Positions 30,920 through 43,625 of a stretch of 64,000 bases of DNA are shown one piece after another. Numbering within the stretch: the stretch's first letter is position 1; each line of letters starts with the position of its first letter. The stretch lies in contig NW_005200600.1 of NCBI RefSeq assembly GCF_000372725.1, positions 43,369 to 107,368 of the forward strand. The letters run 5' to 3'. The DNA comes from Emiliania huxleyi CCMP1516 (lineage: Eukaryota > Haptophyta > Isochrysidales > Noelaerhabdaceae). The position numbers and the translations under genes are program-made. The notes beneath the pieces were generated by a model that saw nothing but the letters and a program-made list of their open reading frames with translations, had not been told where the DNA came from and ran no database searches.

Positions 30920-31785
30920 AGGTGCCCTGGCGGCGGCGGCGGCAACGAATCGAGCCATTTCCAGAGGTCGTCGAGCCACTCGGGCGGCGGCGGTGGCGTG
31001 GGTGCCGAGGGCGGCTCGAGGCGGAGGGAGGCGACGCTGCCAACCTGGATGTTCTCGACCCGCATGTCTCGTGAGTGGATTTCGTCCGCAAAAAGCTGGG
31101 ATTGGAGGACCGCGAGCACGTCGCCCATCTCGACCTGTCGCGAGGAGATGGAAACCGCAAAGCCGCTCCCTCTCCGAAGCAGCCGCACCGCCGCCGGGTC
31201 GACCTCGGGCGGCAGGGCGGCCTGAAGGACGGTGGTCAACTCCTCCGACGTGACGTTGGAGTCGACTGGCCTTGCTGGGACCTGGAGCAGCACGCGGCGA
31301 CCCGGCCTTGCTGGGACCAAGTCGAACGTAATCTCGACGAGCCTGGTCGTCCGGGCAGTTTGGCCCTTGGTCAGCTGCCCGGTCTTGTTCACCTTGCCCA
31401 GGTCTGCTAAGGCCAGTGGGACGGCCGGTGGCGGGGAAGGACCGGGACAGTCGTTTGGCATGGCCACCCAGAGCGCAGTTAGTGCGAGGCAAGCGCCACA
31501 AAATGCAGCTCGTGGGAACGAGCGAGCAGTGCGTCCGCCAGCGATGTCAACCTGCCGTGCCAATGCCGGCCCGTCGTAGTTCTCTCCACTAGTCCGGCGT
31601 TGCTGTGCATTGTCAAAGGACTCGGCCAGCCACCGCCTTTGCACGGCGCGTGGTGTGCCCTCCTCAGCGCTCGGAGGCGTGGTGGAAGCGAGCTGCACCA
31701 CGCGCTGCCACCGTATAAGCGTCGGTGTACTTCGGTGTGTCCTCGCTCTTTCGCCGTCGCCTAATGGCGGGCTCTCGAGGTCCAT
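30445..31785 (-). CDS. Unknown membrane protein with proline-rich stalk
   Basis: Single-exon ORF of 446 residues from the ATG at 31785. A hydrophobic segment near residue 95 (FCGACLALTALWVAM) could be a signal anchor. A luminal region follows with alternating beta-like strands (RLVEITFDLVPARPGRRVLL, FAVSISSRQVEMGDVLAVLQ). Next come a poly-proline tract encoded by (GGC)n on the plus strand and a clear membrane helix (LVLPVSLLSVALLAAAAYV) followed by RRRKRR. The cytoplasmic tail is acidic, then basic. This plan recurs in the shorter minus-strand remnant at 33010. Function is not recognised; a surface or secretory-pathway protein is a reasonable guess. Confidence 0.6.
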
Positions 31786-31945
31786 CTCCGGTTGCCGAAG
31801 CTGCGAAGGTAGGCAAGGGCCTCAACAAGGCGAGCCGCTGAATTCTGGTGCACGTGAGAAGAATTTTAATGACGCGGTTCTGATCGCACTGAAATGGCAC
31901 TCCGTCTCCCAACACTGGCACGGGACTGGCGCGCACTGGCACTAA

Positions 31946-33009
<1,064 letters not shown>

Positions 33010-33486
33010 TCACTCTAGCGCTGCCTCGACGGCGTCGGCGTGCGGTGCCTTCTCGGCGACAGAGGGGGAGGGAGCCTCCCGGATGGAAACGCCTGCCTTT
33101 CGCACGCGCCAAACTACTCCAACAATGACGAGAGCGACTGCGAGGGCCCCTCCGACGACGCACCCAACCACAAGCCCAATGTCTTCCTTCGCGTGGGTGT
33201 ATTCCGGCACGAGCACCGGGATGCTGATCACCTCGATTGCCAAAAACGCCGAGGCGGCCTCAGGGTTCGACATGACCGCAACCAACTTTGCCTCCACCAC
33301 CTCCACCAGTCCAACCGATGGAGCTTGCAGCGTGACGGCAATGTTGAACATCGGCGTTCCTCGACTCAGGCGGCGGCGCACGTCGCCACCAATTGCACAA
33401 GAGGCTGTGCACTTAGTGCCACCAGTCTGAGCTTCCATTTTGGTGCATGTTGTCGAGCTGAAGTGTTGCGAGCATTCCTTCATCCT
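33010..33486 (-). pseudogene. C-terminal remnant of a type I membrane protein, N terminus replaced by repeat array
   Basis: The minus-strand frame from about 33486 to the stop at 33010 reads MKECSQHFSSTTCTKMEAQ, GTPMFNIAVTLQAPSVGLVE and VVEAKLVAVMSNPEAASAFL, then a membrane helix (IGLVVGCVVGGALAVALVIV) and a short basic tail. The alternating hydrophobic beta pattern before the helix resembles membrane-proximal domains of algal surface proteins and the plan of the gene at 30445-31785. Upstream, the frame continues straight into the 445-bp repeat array, so the original N terminus seems to have been lost. It could still be expressed from within the repeat. Confidence 0.45.
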
Positions 33487-35515
33487 TGATGGTGCTTCGC
33501 CGGCGTGCGTCCCGGAGCGGTGCCGGACGGGGGCCCAGGGGAGGAAAATGGAGGACAACGCCGACGCCGCTCTGATTCGACTTTTAACTTCAAACAAAGA
33601 CAGTCGCACGCGCCGCAGCGCGGCGCGTGCGACTGTCAGGAGCGGATCCGTCAGTTAGTCGTGTTCACGCCGGGATCGTGTCGTCCACAACCTGGGCAAC
33701 CATTCAGGGCGACGTGGACCTCAGATCGCCCGACCGCGTCCCGGTGCTTTGTGGTCGGATTTGTGACGCCGCCGCACCGCGCCGCGGCCGGGGGCCCTCC
33801 GGAGGCCAAGGATGGCCGTGGCGGACCGGGACGAGCTCTGGGAGGTGGAGTGTCAGTGAGTATATTGTAGAGACTGACCATGTGCACAATATCTCTCACT
33901 CTAGCTAAGCCAGGGGAGGCGATGCCGGGGCCGTACAGCAGCTTGATGGTGCTTCGCCGGCGTGCGTCCCGGAGCGGTGCCGGACGGGGGCCCAGGGGAG
34001 GAAAATGGAGGACAACGCCGACGCCGCTCTGATTCGACTTCTAACTTCAAACAAAGACAGTCGCACGCGCCGCGCGACTGTCAGGAGCGGATCCGTCAGT
34101 TAGTCGTGTTCACGCCGGGATCGTGTCGTCCACAACCTGGGCAACCATTCAGGGCGACGTGGACCTCAGATCGCCCGACCGCGTCCCGGTGCTTTGTGGT
34201 CGGATTTGTGACGCCGCCGCACCGCGCCGCGGCCGGGGGCCCTCCGGAGGCCAAGGATGGCCGTGGCGGACCGGGACGAGCTCTGGGAGGTGGAGTGTCA
34301 GTGAGTATATTGTAGAGACTGACCATGTGCACAATATCTCTCACTCTAGCTAAGCCAGGGGAGGCGATGCCGGGGCCGTACAGCAGCTTGATGGTGCTTC
34401 GCCGGCGTGCGTCCCGGAGCGGTGCCGGACGGGGGCCCAGGGGAGGAAAATGGAGGACAACGCCGACGCCGCTCTGATTCGACTTCTAACTTCAAACAAA
34501 GACAGTCGCACGCGCCGCGCGACTGTCAGGAGCGGATCCGTCAGTTAGTCGTGTTCACGCCGGGATCGTGTCGTCCACAACCTGGGCAACCATTCAGGGC
34601 GACGTGGACCTCAGATCGCCCGACCGCGTCCCGGTGCTTTGTGGTCGGATTTGTGACGCCGCCGCACCGCGCCGCGGCCGGGGGCCCTCCGGAGGCCAAG
34701 GATGGCCGTGGCGGACCGGGACGAGCTCTGGGAGGTGGAGTGTCAGTGAGTATATTGTAGAGACTGACCATGTGCACAATATCTCTCACTCTAGCTAAGC
34801 CAGGGGAGGCGATGCCGGGGCCGTACAGCAGCTTGATGGTGCTTCGCCGGCGTGCGTCCCGGAGCGGTGCCGGACGGGGGCCCAGGGGAGGAAAATGGAG
34901 GACAACGCCGACGCCGCTCTGATTCGACTTTTAACTTCAAACAAAGACAGTCGCACGCGCCGCAGCGCGGCGCGTGCGACTGTCAGGAGCGGATCCGTCA
35001 GTTAGTCGTGTTCACGCCGGGATCGTGTCGTCCACAACCTGGGCAACCATTCAGGGCGACGTGGACCTCAGATCGCCCGACCGCGTCCCGGTGCTTTGTG
35101 GTCGGATTTGTGACGCCGCCGCACCGCGCCGCGGCCGGGGGCCCTCCGGAGGCCAAGGATGGCCGTGGCGGACCGGGACGAGCTCTGGGAGGTGGAGTGT
35201 CAGTGAGTATATTGTAGAGACTGACCATGTGCACAATATCTCTCACTCTAGCTAAGCCAGGGGAGGCGATGCCGGGGCCGTACAGCAGCTTGATGGTGCT
35301 TCGCCGGCGTGCGTCCCGGAGCGGTGCCGGACGGGGGCCCAGGGGAGGAAAATGGAGGACAACGCCGACGCCGCTCTGATTCGACTTCTAACTTCAAACA
35401 AAGACAGTCGCACGCGCCGCAGCGCGGCGCGTGCGACTGTCAGGAGCGGATCCGTCAGTTAGTCGTGTTCACGCCGGGATCGTGTCCTCCACAACCTGGG
35501 CAACGCCATTCAGGG
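33485..35515 (+). repeat. Tandem array of 445/457-bp units (four full, one partial)
   Basis: The marker CTTGATGGTGCTTCGCCGG starts at 33485, 33942, 34387, 34832 and 35289, giving unit lengths of 457, 445, 445 and 457; the fifth unit breaks off near 35515. The 12-base difference lies exactly in a hairpin: long units have CAGTCGCACGCGCCGC and its perfect complement, short units have a collapsed version. Outside it the units are nearly identical. Each unit carries GTATATTGTAGAGACTGACC and GTGCACAATATCTCTC. An inverted, diverged single copy lies at 14110-14535, and the TATTGTAGAGAC box alone occurs at 53086. Confidence 0.95.
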
Positions 35516-35594
35516 CGACGAGTAGTGAGCGTCGGGCTGGTGGTCGACACCGAGTTTTTGCGCAAAGACAGGCTTCGCTGCCCGGGGCGCAGCC

Positions 35595-36218
35595 ATGTCT
35601 GCGGAAGTCCGGCTCGTCCGGCTCGACGGCGCAGAGCGGCTCGCAGCCGTGCAGGCGTATGAGGAGCGGTGCTCCGCGCTGGGCTGCGCCGCGCCGCAGG
35701 CCTCGCGCTACCGAGCTTTCGAGGAGCTGCTGCGGCATGGCTTCCACGGCGAGCCACGGCCGGTCGAGCAGGGAGGTCTGATGAGCCCGGGCAGCAAGTG
35801 GTTCCCAAAGCTCCGTGCCCTCCGGGACGCGATTGCCACTTTCGAATCGCGGGGCGGAGACTTTTTCGACGCGCTGCTGCCGGCAGCGCTTCGGTCCGCA
35901 TGCGACAAAATGGTGCCGTCTTCGTTGCCGACGGCAGGCCGTGTCTCGGTGCCGAGGCGGCACGCGACGAGCTACCTCTGCAACGCTCTCCTGCTCAACG
36001 CGCCGCGTGGCTCTCCTCTCGACTTCCTCGGAGGCGGCGCCGACCCACTCTTCGCCTCGACTGCGAAGATTGCGCCGCACAAGATCTCGTGCCTCCTCGC
36101 CTATCTGCAAGTCACAACCTGCGCCCGCGGCCGCCTCGCCCTCGCCGCCGCACCGCCCGCGGTCGCTCTTGAGCGCAACTCTGCGAGGAGCAATGCCGCA
36201 GGCGAGGGCGGCGAGGGA

Positions 36219-36251
<33 letters not shown>

Positions 36252-38328
36252 AGGGGCAGCGGGAGCAGTGGCGGCGGCGGCGGCGAGGGGGGCAGCGGAA
36301 ACAGTGGCGGCGGCGGCGGCGAGAGGAGCAGCTGCAGCGGGGACGGCGAGGGGCTGCCGCTCTCGGAAGTGGTCGTGGAGCTAGTCGCTACGGAGGATGC
36401 CTTTCCTGTGGTCGGTGCGGCGGCGGCTTCTTCCGCGGCGGCGTCTGAGGGCGACGGCAGCGGTGGCGGCGGCAACGGCGATGGTGGCGGCGGCAGCGGC
36501 GGCGGCAGCGGCAGCGGCAGCGGCGATGATGGTGGCGGCGGCGGCAGCGGGCCCGCCTCGATTTCGTCACTGCTCGTGTGCTCCTCCTCGTCGTACGGTG
36601 GCGGGCCGGTGGCTGGCAACTCGGCGAGTGAGGAGGAGGTTGCGCTGCTGACCCACCCCGAGGCGCGGTCGGACCTCTGCGTTGCGCCGGCCCTGGTGGC
36701 CGCCTCTTCACCCGACGCCGTGAACACGCCACGCCGTGAACAGGCGCTGCTCGGCCTGCTGCCCCCAGAAGCGCAACGAATTTCTTGTATTCCAACTAGC
36801 GCTCGAGAGGACACGTATTCTCAGCTGTAGTCGACCGTATTTCGCTGTATTCACTTTCTCGTACCCCTCGTATTCACTGTTGGTGTCTCCACCACGTAGG
36901 TTTGCTGCTGTGCGCGGCGCCGATGCGCGACGACGAGGCCGTCCTCTGTGGGGCGTCGGCCGGCCATGTCCCTGACGCGTCCACAGACATGTCGCGGACG
37001 GGCCTGGTTAGGCCGTCCTCGTGCACGGCGCGCTGCGCTACTGCAGCTGCCGCGGCGCCGGCCACAGTTTCGCATTTGGCGAGGCGGCGGCGCCCGAGAC
37101 GTGGAGGTGGCTCTCCACAACCTTCCGTACCCCTCGCTCCACTCGCCCGCCAGAGGGCTGCTAGAGGGCTGCAGAGCCTTGCTAGACACCTCCCGGCGCT
37201 CTCTCGCGGCTTCGACTGCCGCCCTCGCCGCCTCATCTCGGCTTCGCTCGTGTCGCCTCTCGCCCCACGCCTTCCAAAGCTGAGGTTCCTTGGCTTCATG
37301 CCTACATCCAGCCGCAGGCCCGGCATCTAAAAGCGGGTCCTCAATGCACACCTGTGGTACACACGCACGGCGTTCTTATTGAGCCCTTCCCGCCCGCAGG
37401 GACGCCCCTTCCACCCTCCTCTGGCTCGACCCTCTCCGCCGCCCATCCACGGCGCAGTTCCACCCGGACGCCGTGCGTCGCGAGGTGTGCAGTGACAGAC
37501 ACTGAGAGACGGGCCGTTGGCCCGTCGCCGCGTATACCAGACACGGAGACACACCCGCGCGGCTGTATCTCGGCTAGGTCTGGGACGCGCGCGCTCCTCA
37601 CCCACCGCGCTCCGGGCCTCGCGCTCGACTGCCGCAGGGCTCCTACCTAGGTGCGGAAGCTGGCCGTGGGATTCTCTGCGCTTCGGAGGCAAGCACTGCC
37701 TCCGTCCGCGTCGCCGCTCGTCGCCGCCTCGCTGTGGGGATCGGAAGGCTTCGGCGGCGGCCAGCCCGTCGCGCGCATGCTGCTTCTCGCCGCCGCCGCC
37801 TCCGAAGCGGGCGTGCGGCTACGGCTGCTGCTGCCGCGAGGCTGCGAGGCCAAGTGGTTCAAGGGTGTGCTCGCGGAATTGCGTGCCGCCGATGCACGAG
37901 GCACTCCTCTCCCCCCCTCCCCCCCCGCCCTCCCTCAGACTCGCAATATTTCACCGCGGGCGCCGGCTTATGGGCACTGGCTTTGACACAACTCACCTCA
38001 CCTCACCTTAGGCGCTCCTGCCAGCAGCGCGTCGCTCGTGCGCCTCCTTTGCGCAGAGGCGCCGCAGAGCAAGCCGCGGCTCGCCACTGACGTCGCCGCC
38101 TTTGCATCATACGCCATTCGCACGCTGCGATCCGGCGCGCCGCTTCAAACGTCCGCTCCGGCGTCCGCACCGTCCGCCGTTTCGGCCGCTGCAGCGCCGG
38201 CCGAGGCGAGGGCAGCGCCTCCATCGGCGGGCGCGAGGCCTCGGGAGGAGGGGCGTGGTGCGGCGCCGATAAAGCGCGTCCGCGTTGGCAGCGCTCCTGA
38301 TCAGGCGGATGGTCGAGCCACTGAGTGA
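35595..38328 (+). CDS. Poly(ADP-ribose) glycohydrolase (PARG)-like protein
   Basis: The ATG at 35595 opens an alpha-helical N-terminal region (FFDALLPAALRSACDKMVPS, ATSYLCNALLLN, HKISCLLAYLQ) typical of PARG. After two poly-Gly segments ((GGC)n) comes SSYGGGPVAGNSASEEEVAL (GGG at residues 335-337), the place of the PARG loop GGG-x6-8-Q-E-E; here Q is S, but the glutamates remain. A later exon (37651 on) gives LWGSEGFGGGQPVARMLLLA, matching the conserved GCGAFGGD-x3-K segment. The last exon ends RVRVGSAPDQADGRATE at 38328. PARG removes poly(ADP-ribose) from proteins, mainly in the nucleus. Middle exons (36900-37330) are only partly resolved; the intron at 36787-36899 is introner-like. Confidence 0.65.
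36787..36899 (+). repeat. Introner-like intron, copy B
   Basis: GTATTCCAACTAGCGCTCGA at the start and CACCACGTAG at the end, with TCGACCGTATTTCGCTGTAT and TCGTACCCCTCGTATTCAC inside. It interrupts the PARG-like gene and shares its sequence with copies A and C. Confidence 0.65.
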
Positions 38329-38873
38329 GTGTGTCTGTCTATCAAGATGGGGACCCACATGGCACATGCGAGTAGACGCATTCCTCTCGGTTCCTCGTCG
38401 CTCGCGCTGAGAGCCTTGGAGCTTGGTCCCGCTGACCGCGTCTCGCGTCTTGCAGTGTCGACGGCTTTTAAACATTAAACATAAATCTAAAAACTCAATA
38501 CAGTGCCGGCCTCCTCCTCCCTGTGCTTGGAGGAAGGTGTGTGTGGGTGGTGCCTGGTGCCGCACCCCAGTGGTGGGGGGTGACGGGTGTTGTTTGGTGT
38601 CATGAGAGGCTGGAGCGGCCGCGCACACTGGTCACTGCTCGGCACCCCCCGCACATCTAAAGTCATCCGCGTGCAGCTGGGGGGGCGAAGGAGGGGGGGG
38701 GGGGGGGGGTCTGACCCCCGGGGGCTAGCCCGGGGGGGCGGAGTCCAGCGCACTGGACGGTGGACCAGAGCCCGCCTCTTCGTCCCGGCTCACGTGAGCG
38801 GTGTCGCTCGAGGCGCGTTGTGTTCACGCACCTTCGAGCCTTACACAACTTTTTCGTGCAGGAGGCGCTTGGC
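38329..38873. other. Intergenic stretch, 5' flank of the next gene
   Basis: A run of 13 G lies at 38695-38709. TTCGTGCAG at 38853-38861 looks like a splice acceptor before the next coding exon, so an upstream exon or 5' UTR intron may lie here. Confidence 0.35.
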
Positions 38874-39616
38874 ATGCAGGAGCGGGGCACGGTCGCCGCG
38901 GATGCCGATGAGGCCGGCGAGGCGCAGCGGCCGCAGGTGGAGCCGCAGCCGCAGCGCAAGCAGCGCCGCCGTCGCATCACGCACAAGCTGCAGTTCAAGC
39001 TCAAGCTAGTGCAGCTGGCGCTGGCTAGGCCTCGGGGCCATCGCATAAGGCCAGTCTGCCGTGAGTTCCCAGAAGTGGAGCCGGTGACCCCGACCCCGCC
39101 CCGCAGTTGCCCACTTGCCCCCGTCTCCGCGCTTCTCATTTCTGGAAAGTTGCTAACGTGCAATGAGCTTCAGCTGCGTAAATGGATTCGAGCACTCGAG
39201 GAGCAGGCGCGGCAGTCGATGGGGGAGTGCGACGAGACCACCCCGCCGAGACCAGCGGTGCCGATCGCGCAGCCCGTGCCGTGTGTGCCGTGCATGCCGA
39301 CCCGCCCGTACTTCTGGTTTCATGGCATGGTGCCCCTGTCGGTGCTTTCGCCGACGGCCACCCTCACCGGCGCGGCCACCTTCGCTGTGCACTCCTGCGC
39401 CGCCTCCATCTCCGCCCCCCCCCCGGTGCCACGCCTGCCATCGCTGCCGATGCTGTTGGGGCCCCGCCGCCATCCGCCTTTCTTGCCTGCGTTGGCGTCC
39501 CCAGCGGTCGCCCTGTGGAGGCGGTGCAGGGCATCCTCCCGGCGGGAAAAAGTGATTCGGAGGCCGCGGAGCATCTCCTGCGCATGGCAGGGCCACCAGG
39601 CGTTCTCCCAATTTGA
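38874..39616 (+). CDS. Basic helix-turn-helix-like protein, unknown
   Basis: The ATG at 38874 gives an acidic start, then RKQRRRRITHKLQFKLKLVQ, LALARPRGHRIRPVCREFPE and, after a probable in-frame intron ending GAGCTTCAG, LRKWIRALEEQARQS. The basic stretch plus two helices resembles DNA-binding helix-turn-helix segments of regulators or transposon proteins; the match is general. The C-terminal half is Pro-rich. At a run of nine C residues (39417-39425) the frame changes into one reading AFLACVGVPSGRPVEAVQG, ILPAGKSDSEAAEHLLRMAG and a stop at 39616, so one C too many or a small intron is likely. Function is not known. Confidence 0.45.
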
Positions 39617-39886
39617 CAGTCGTGCACGCCATGCATTGTGTACCATTCGATGGCCGTCCTGCGGCCCGGCGCGGGGCGCGGTAGTACTGATAGACTAGTT
39701 AGTATAGATAGACAGAGCTGTTAGATACCAACTCTTGTTAGCATAGAGCGACACCGCACCCGACGAATAACTCCGTTGAGGGCCACGCCCCTAGGGTGCT
39801 GTGCGGCACACCGGGGGACGCACGCAGACTATTGCCACACACACGACACGAAGCGGCGATGCGTCACGTGCTGCCGGCCAGATCTT

Positions 39887-42626
39887 ATGCCGACACTCGT
39901 ATTCCTCCGCGTAGCGTACGTGCTCGGCGCAACCAAAGAGAAGCAACGGAGCCGCACACTTCACCCGCACGCTGCCGGAAGCAGCCTGCGCGGGCCCTCT
40001 CGCATCGTGAATGACCCGCTCGGCGCGGCTGCAATGAGGGTGGCGTTCAGCCGGCCGGCGGGATCGTTGGGTGACGGGCCGGTGCATAACGTGAGCTTCT
40101 ACATGTACACTGACCCTGCCCTCGACCACGCCTGGTTCGCAAACTGCGTTGGCTTCCAGCAGCTCATCAACTCGTCAAAGAATGACAACCTGGCCGAGGT
40201 GGGCTTGGGGCCACTCCTTGCTGGACCCTAGCACAGCGCAGCCCCTCGCCCCCCCCCATCGCCTCGTCCCAAACCCAGTTGACTAGCCCAAAGGCGGGTC
40301 ACTTTTTCGCTGCCGGTCAGCAGCCACTGAAACCTCCTTGACTGTAGGTCGGCATGCGGCACGCACTCGAGCGACTGCCGCAGCGGGTGCGAGGGCACAG
40401 AGCAGTGCTTGCTAATGTCCGCGCCATCTCAAACGTGCATTTCCGAACCTCCATAGGTGCAAGACCCAGCGCTGGCGCAGCTGTTTTATGTGCGTGCTGC
40501 CCTCAACCGCTCAGACAGCAGAAGGCAAGTGATTTTTTCACCCGCCGTTTTGAATAGGTGCCCGTCTTTGAATACTCCTCGTGGTCGATGGGTGAATGCC
40601 GCGGGACGACACACCCAACGCGCGTGGCCGCTGCCACTGCCAAGCTCTCGGTGAGCCTACCGGAGAGCGACACATTCTATGACGTGCCCATGAGATACTT
40701 GTCCATTACGCACCCTTCAGGCGAGCCCGTGGTACCAGAGGCACCAGGGTGCAGACCACGTCTTTGCCTCTAGCGCGTACAGCATCTCAAACACCGAGAA
40801 CTCCATGGCCCACCGAATGGGCAACCTCGGCAAGTTGCTCAAGGTGAAGCGCTTCGGGGACTCTTACATACCTCGTGCACCCCTCGCGGACAGCGCCCTC
40901 TTGCTCCCCCCGTGAGCAGCCCCCTTTCGCCCCGCCTCGCAGCAAGGAGTTGCCGGCCGCTACAAGGGCACCAACCTACCGGCCAGCTCGCGCGTTGGGG
41001 CATGCGTCGTTGCGGTTCCGTGGCAGGCCAACTCGCACGCGACCCTAGATGCTGAAGACACACGCCTGAGGGGCTGAGCACGACGCGAGCACCTTCTTCC
41101 TCCTTGAGAGCCTGGCCATGTCGAGGCGGGAGCACTGTACAGGCGCTCATATTCGCCACATCCTCATTATATAGGCACGCGACGCGTTTCTTCCGGTCGT
41201 CGGCCCATGCGCGCGATTTGGTCGCCATGCGAGCTGAACGGCCGACGCTAGTTCACTTCGCGGGCGCGCTAGACGTGTGCTGCACCGGTAAGGTGGTCCG
41301 GTGCCTCATCGGGCCTCTTGCAGCGGCGACGATGCAGGCGCAAGGCCGTCTCCGAGACTCTTTTTCCTCCTAATCCCTCCGAACACCCTCGATATCTCCA
41401 TGACAGATGCCCGACGTGACTGTCCGTTTCCTTCGGCCGACCTCGAACGATTTGGCGACCAAGATGCCGTGCGCGAAGCGCGCTGTCGAGCTGATGAGCC
41501 TGGCGGAGAAACGGAACGGCAGTGAGCGGGCCGCGGATGGTTTGGACTTGCCCACGGCGAAGAGGAAGCATACGAAGGCACCCATCGGCATGCAGAGGGC
41601 ACGAGAGCCCTCAGGCTTCTCGCAGTCATGGCGGTCCCCAAAGGGGAGGAGCCGGCTGCAGGACGCCGGCGACGACATGTCGTGCCCGGATGGCTGGTCG
41701 CTGGAGCGCACCAACTCGACGCGGGTCTGCCGGCGCCCGAGCGTTGGGATACTTTGTGCCTGCACGAAACGTCGTCTCTTTCACAGCGGTCTGTTTGTGA
41801 GCAGGCGAGCTAGTAGCGGGCCGAGCGAGTTCAGATGCGGCGCCGGCTGGCGTCGGCTCGACCGGCCCCCGTATTGCGTGCCTTGGGTTGGAGGCATACG
41901 CCGGTCGCCGGCCGAGGGCGAGGGCAGCGGCCGAAGGCTCGAAGCCAAGAGCCAGCGCGAGCGCGCCACGGTCAAGGCACGCGAGCGCCAATCGGCGTTC
42001 GTCAAGGGGCACAGGGAGTGGTTGCAGACCCAACGGTTCCGGAACGTCGAGTCGTCGATGTTTGAGCAGACGGCGCGCGAGATGGCGTCCTCCATTTTCT
42101 GCCTCATGCCGGCCGGTGACAACTCAATGCGCTCGCTCATGCGCGCGGACCACCCCTTTGGCCGATCTTGCTTCTTTCGCACCCACACGGACTGGCGTGG
42201 CATCGCTCGTCAGGTACTCGGCCATTGCCGCGGGCTGCTTGCCGGTTGTCATCTCGGACGTCTTTTCGCCGAGGGACCTGCCCTTCCCCGCCCGCGTGCG
42301 GTGGGAGGCCCTCCTCTCGCGGCCGAGCTGTGGCACAAAGTTGAATGGCGTCTCTTCACAGCTACAACCGCGCATAGGACTTTCTCCTGCGCCTGCCCAG
42401 CAAGGCCCTCCAGCGGGACCCTCTTTCGGTGGTTTCGACGTTGCGCGCCGTCAGCGCCAGCGAGGTACGCCCCGTACCGCCCTGCGATCGAGGAGGGCAA
42501 GGGAAACATTGTATCAAGATCGTGCTCTCACTGCCTCCTCATCAGGTCCGTCAAAGGCAGGAGGCGCTCGCGAGCTACCGCGCCGACCTCGGCTATGCCG
42601 TCGAGGGCACGCGTTTGGGCGACTAG
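39887..42626 (+). CDS. Exostosin-family (GT47-like) glycosyltransferase, many exons
   Basis: The ATG at 39887 starts a signal-like MPTLVFLRVAYVLGATKE. Exons in order give NVSFYMYTDPALDHAWFANC; VQDPALAQLFYVRAALNRSD (40457 on); VPVFEYSSWSMGECRGTTHP (40558 on); DHVFASSAYSISNTENSMAH (about 40760-40840); SSIFCLMPAGDNSMRS (about 42090); YSAIAAGCLPVVISDVFSPR (42210 on, in a different frame, so an intron lies between); and a last exon RQRQEALASYRADLGYAVEG ending at 42626. The S-x-F-C-L-x-P-G-D and A-I-x-x-G-C-L-P-V-V-I-S-D signatures define the exostosin domain, which transfers sugars to polysaccharide or glycoprotein in the Golgi. Introns use GT-AG and perhaps GC-AG. Several exons are approximate. 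Confidence 0.65.
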
Positions 42627-43079
42627 ATCTCACACCCGGATCATCCGACCAAGCGGCCTACCAACCAGTCCCTCTCCCGCCTCGTGTAGGTCGAAACTTC
42701 CTCGCGCAAGCGATAGAGTCAAAGTGCTACCGCAGAGTGCTGAACCGCACGGCCGCGCATTCCATAATATAGCTCACGTGTGGAGTATGTTCCGATGAGC
42801 GATGTGCCGCCCTCATGCGTGAAGTATATGCGGTGTATCTCGCGCTGTTTTCTCAGTCCTTTTTGCGCTTTTGCGGTCGGAAGAACGAGCGAGGGCGACC
42901 ACGTGGGGAAGCGCGTCGCGCTCGCCGGGGACAACCCCGGTTTCGCCGACCACCACCCCCACAAAACTATTCCCGCTCATCTCTTTCTTCTTTCCTCTAG
43001 AAGAGAAAAAAGAAACGTTCCAATCTCGGCTCATCTGGCACGCACGATCAGCTCATCACCGCGCGTACACCAGCTGCAA

Positions 43080-43625
43080 ATGCTCGCTGTTTCCTTCGCG
43101 GCCCTATCCCTTGTCATGCCGGCTCCTAGGGGCGCTGCGTCCCACCGGCTCATCTCGTCAGGGCCGCTGCGCACCGGTTCCTGTGCCACGATGCTCGAGG
43201 CGGCGCAGGCGGCTCTGTCTCATGTATAAACTTTACTTCCTCCATCGCTCGCACCTGACGGTCTTCGTCCACCCGCCGACAGAAGCAGGCGCTCCTCGAC
43301 GTGCTCGCCCTTTGGGACGACGATGAGGACGGAGACCCGGTCGAGTGCATGGTCGGTGTGGAGTACGAGCTCACGACCTTTGTCGAGCGGCTCGGCGATT
43401 CAGGCGCTGAGGCTCTGATCCCAGCAATGGAGGAAGTGTTCGACGCGGTGCTCGGCGAGAGCGACGAGGTTAGACAAGCTAATCTCGCCTCGATCCACAC
43501 ACGCGCACGCACGGAGACGCACGCGCGCGCACGCACACATGAGTGTGCACATGCACATGCACATGCCGACATGCGACTAGGCTTGCACCTCGGTCAAGAA
43601 AATGCGGGCCTATCTGAACAAGTGA
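43080..43625 (+). CDS. Small unknown protein with signal/transit-like leader
   Basis: Three phase-consistent exons, 43080-43223, 43283-43468 and 43599-43625, encode 118 residues. The leader MLAVSFAALSLVMPAPRGAA is a signal peptide followed by a basic Ser-rich stretch, the bipartite style used for plastids surrounded by four membranes. The mature part is acidic (LALWDDDEDGDPVECMVGVE, ELTTFVERLGDSGAEALIPA) and ends KMRAYLNK. All three introns keep phase and are GT-AG. No family is recognised. Plastid location is an inference from the leader only. Confidence 0.55.

Noticed and set aside
30569..31579. Plus-strand ORFs opposite the membrane protein at 30445-31785
   Set aside because: Antisense shadows: the minus frame has start, membrane helix and tail in a sensible order and the plus frames do not.
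33485..35515. CRISPR-like or rDNA-like tandem array
   Set aside because: Units are 445-457 bp without short repeat/variable spacer structure, and no 5S or other rRNA sequence is recognisable.
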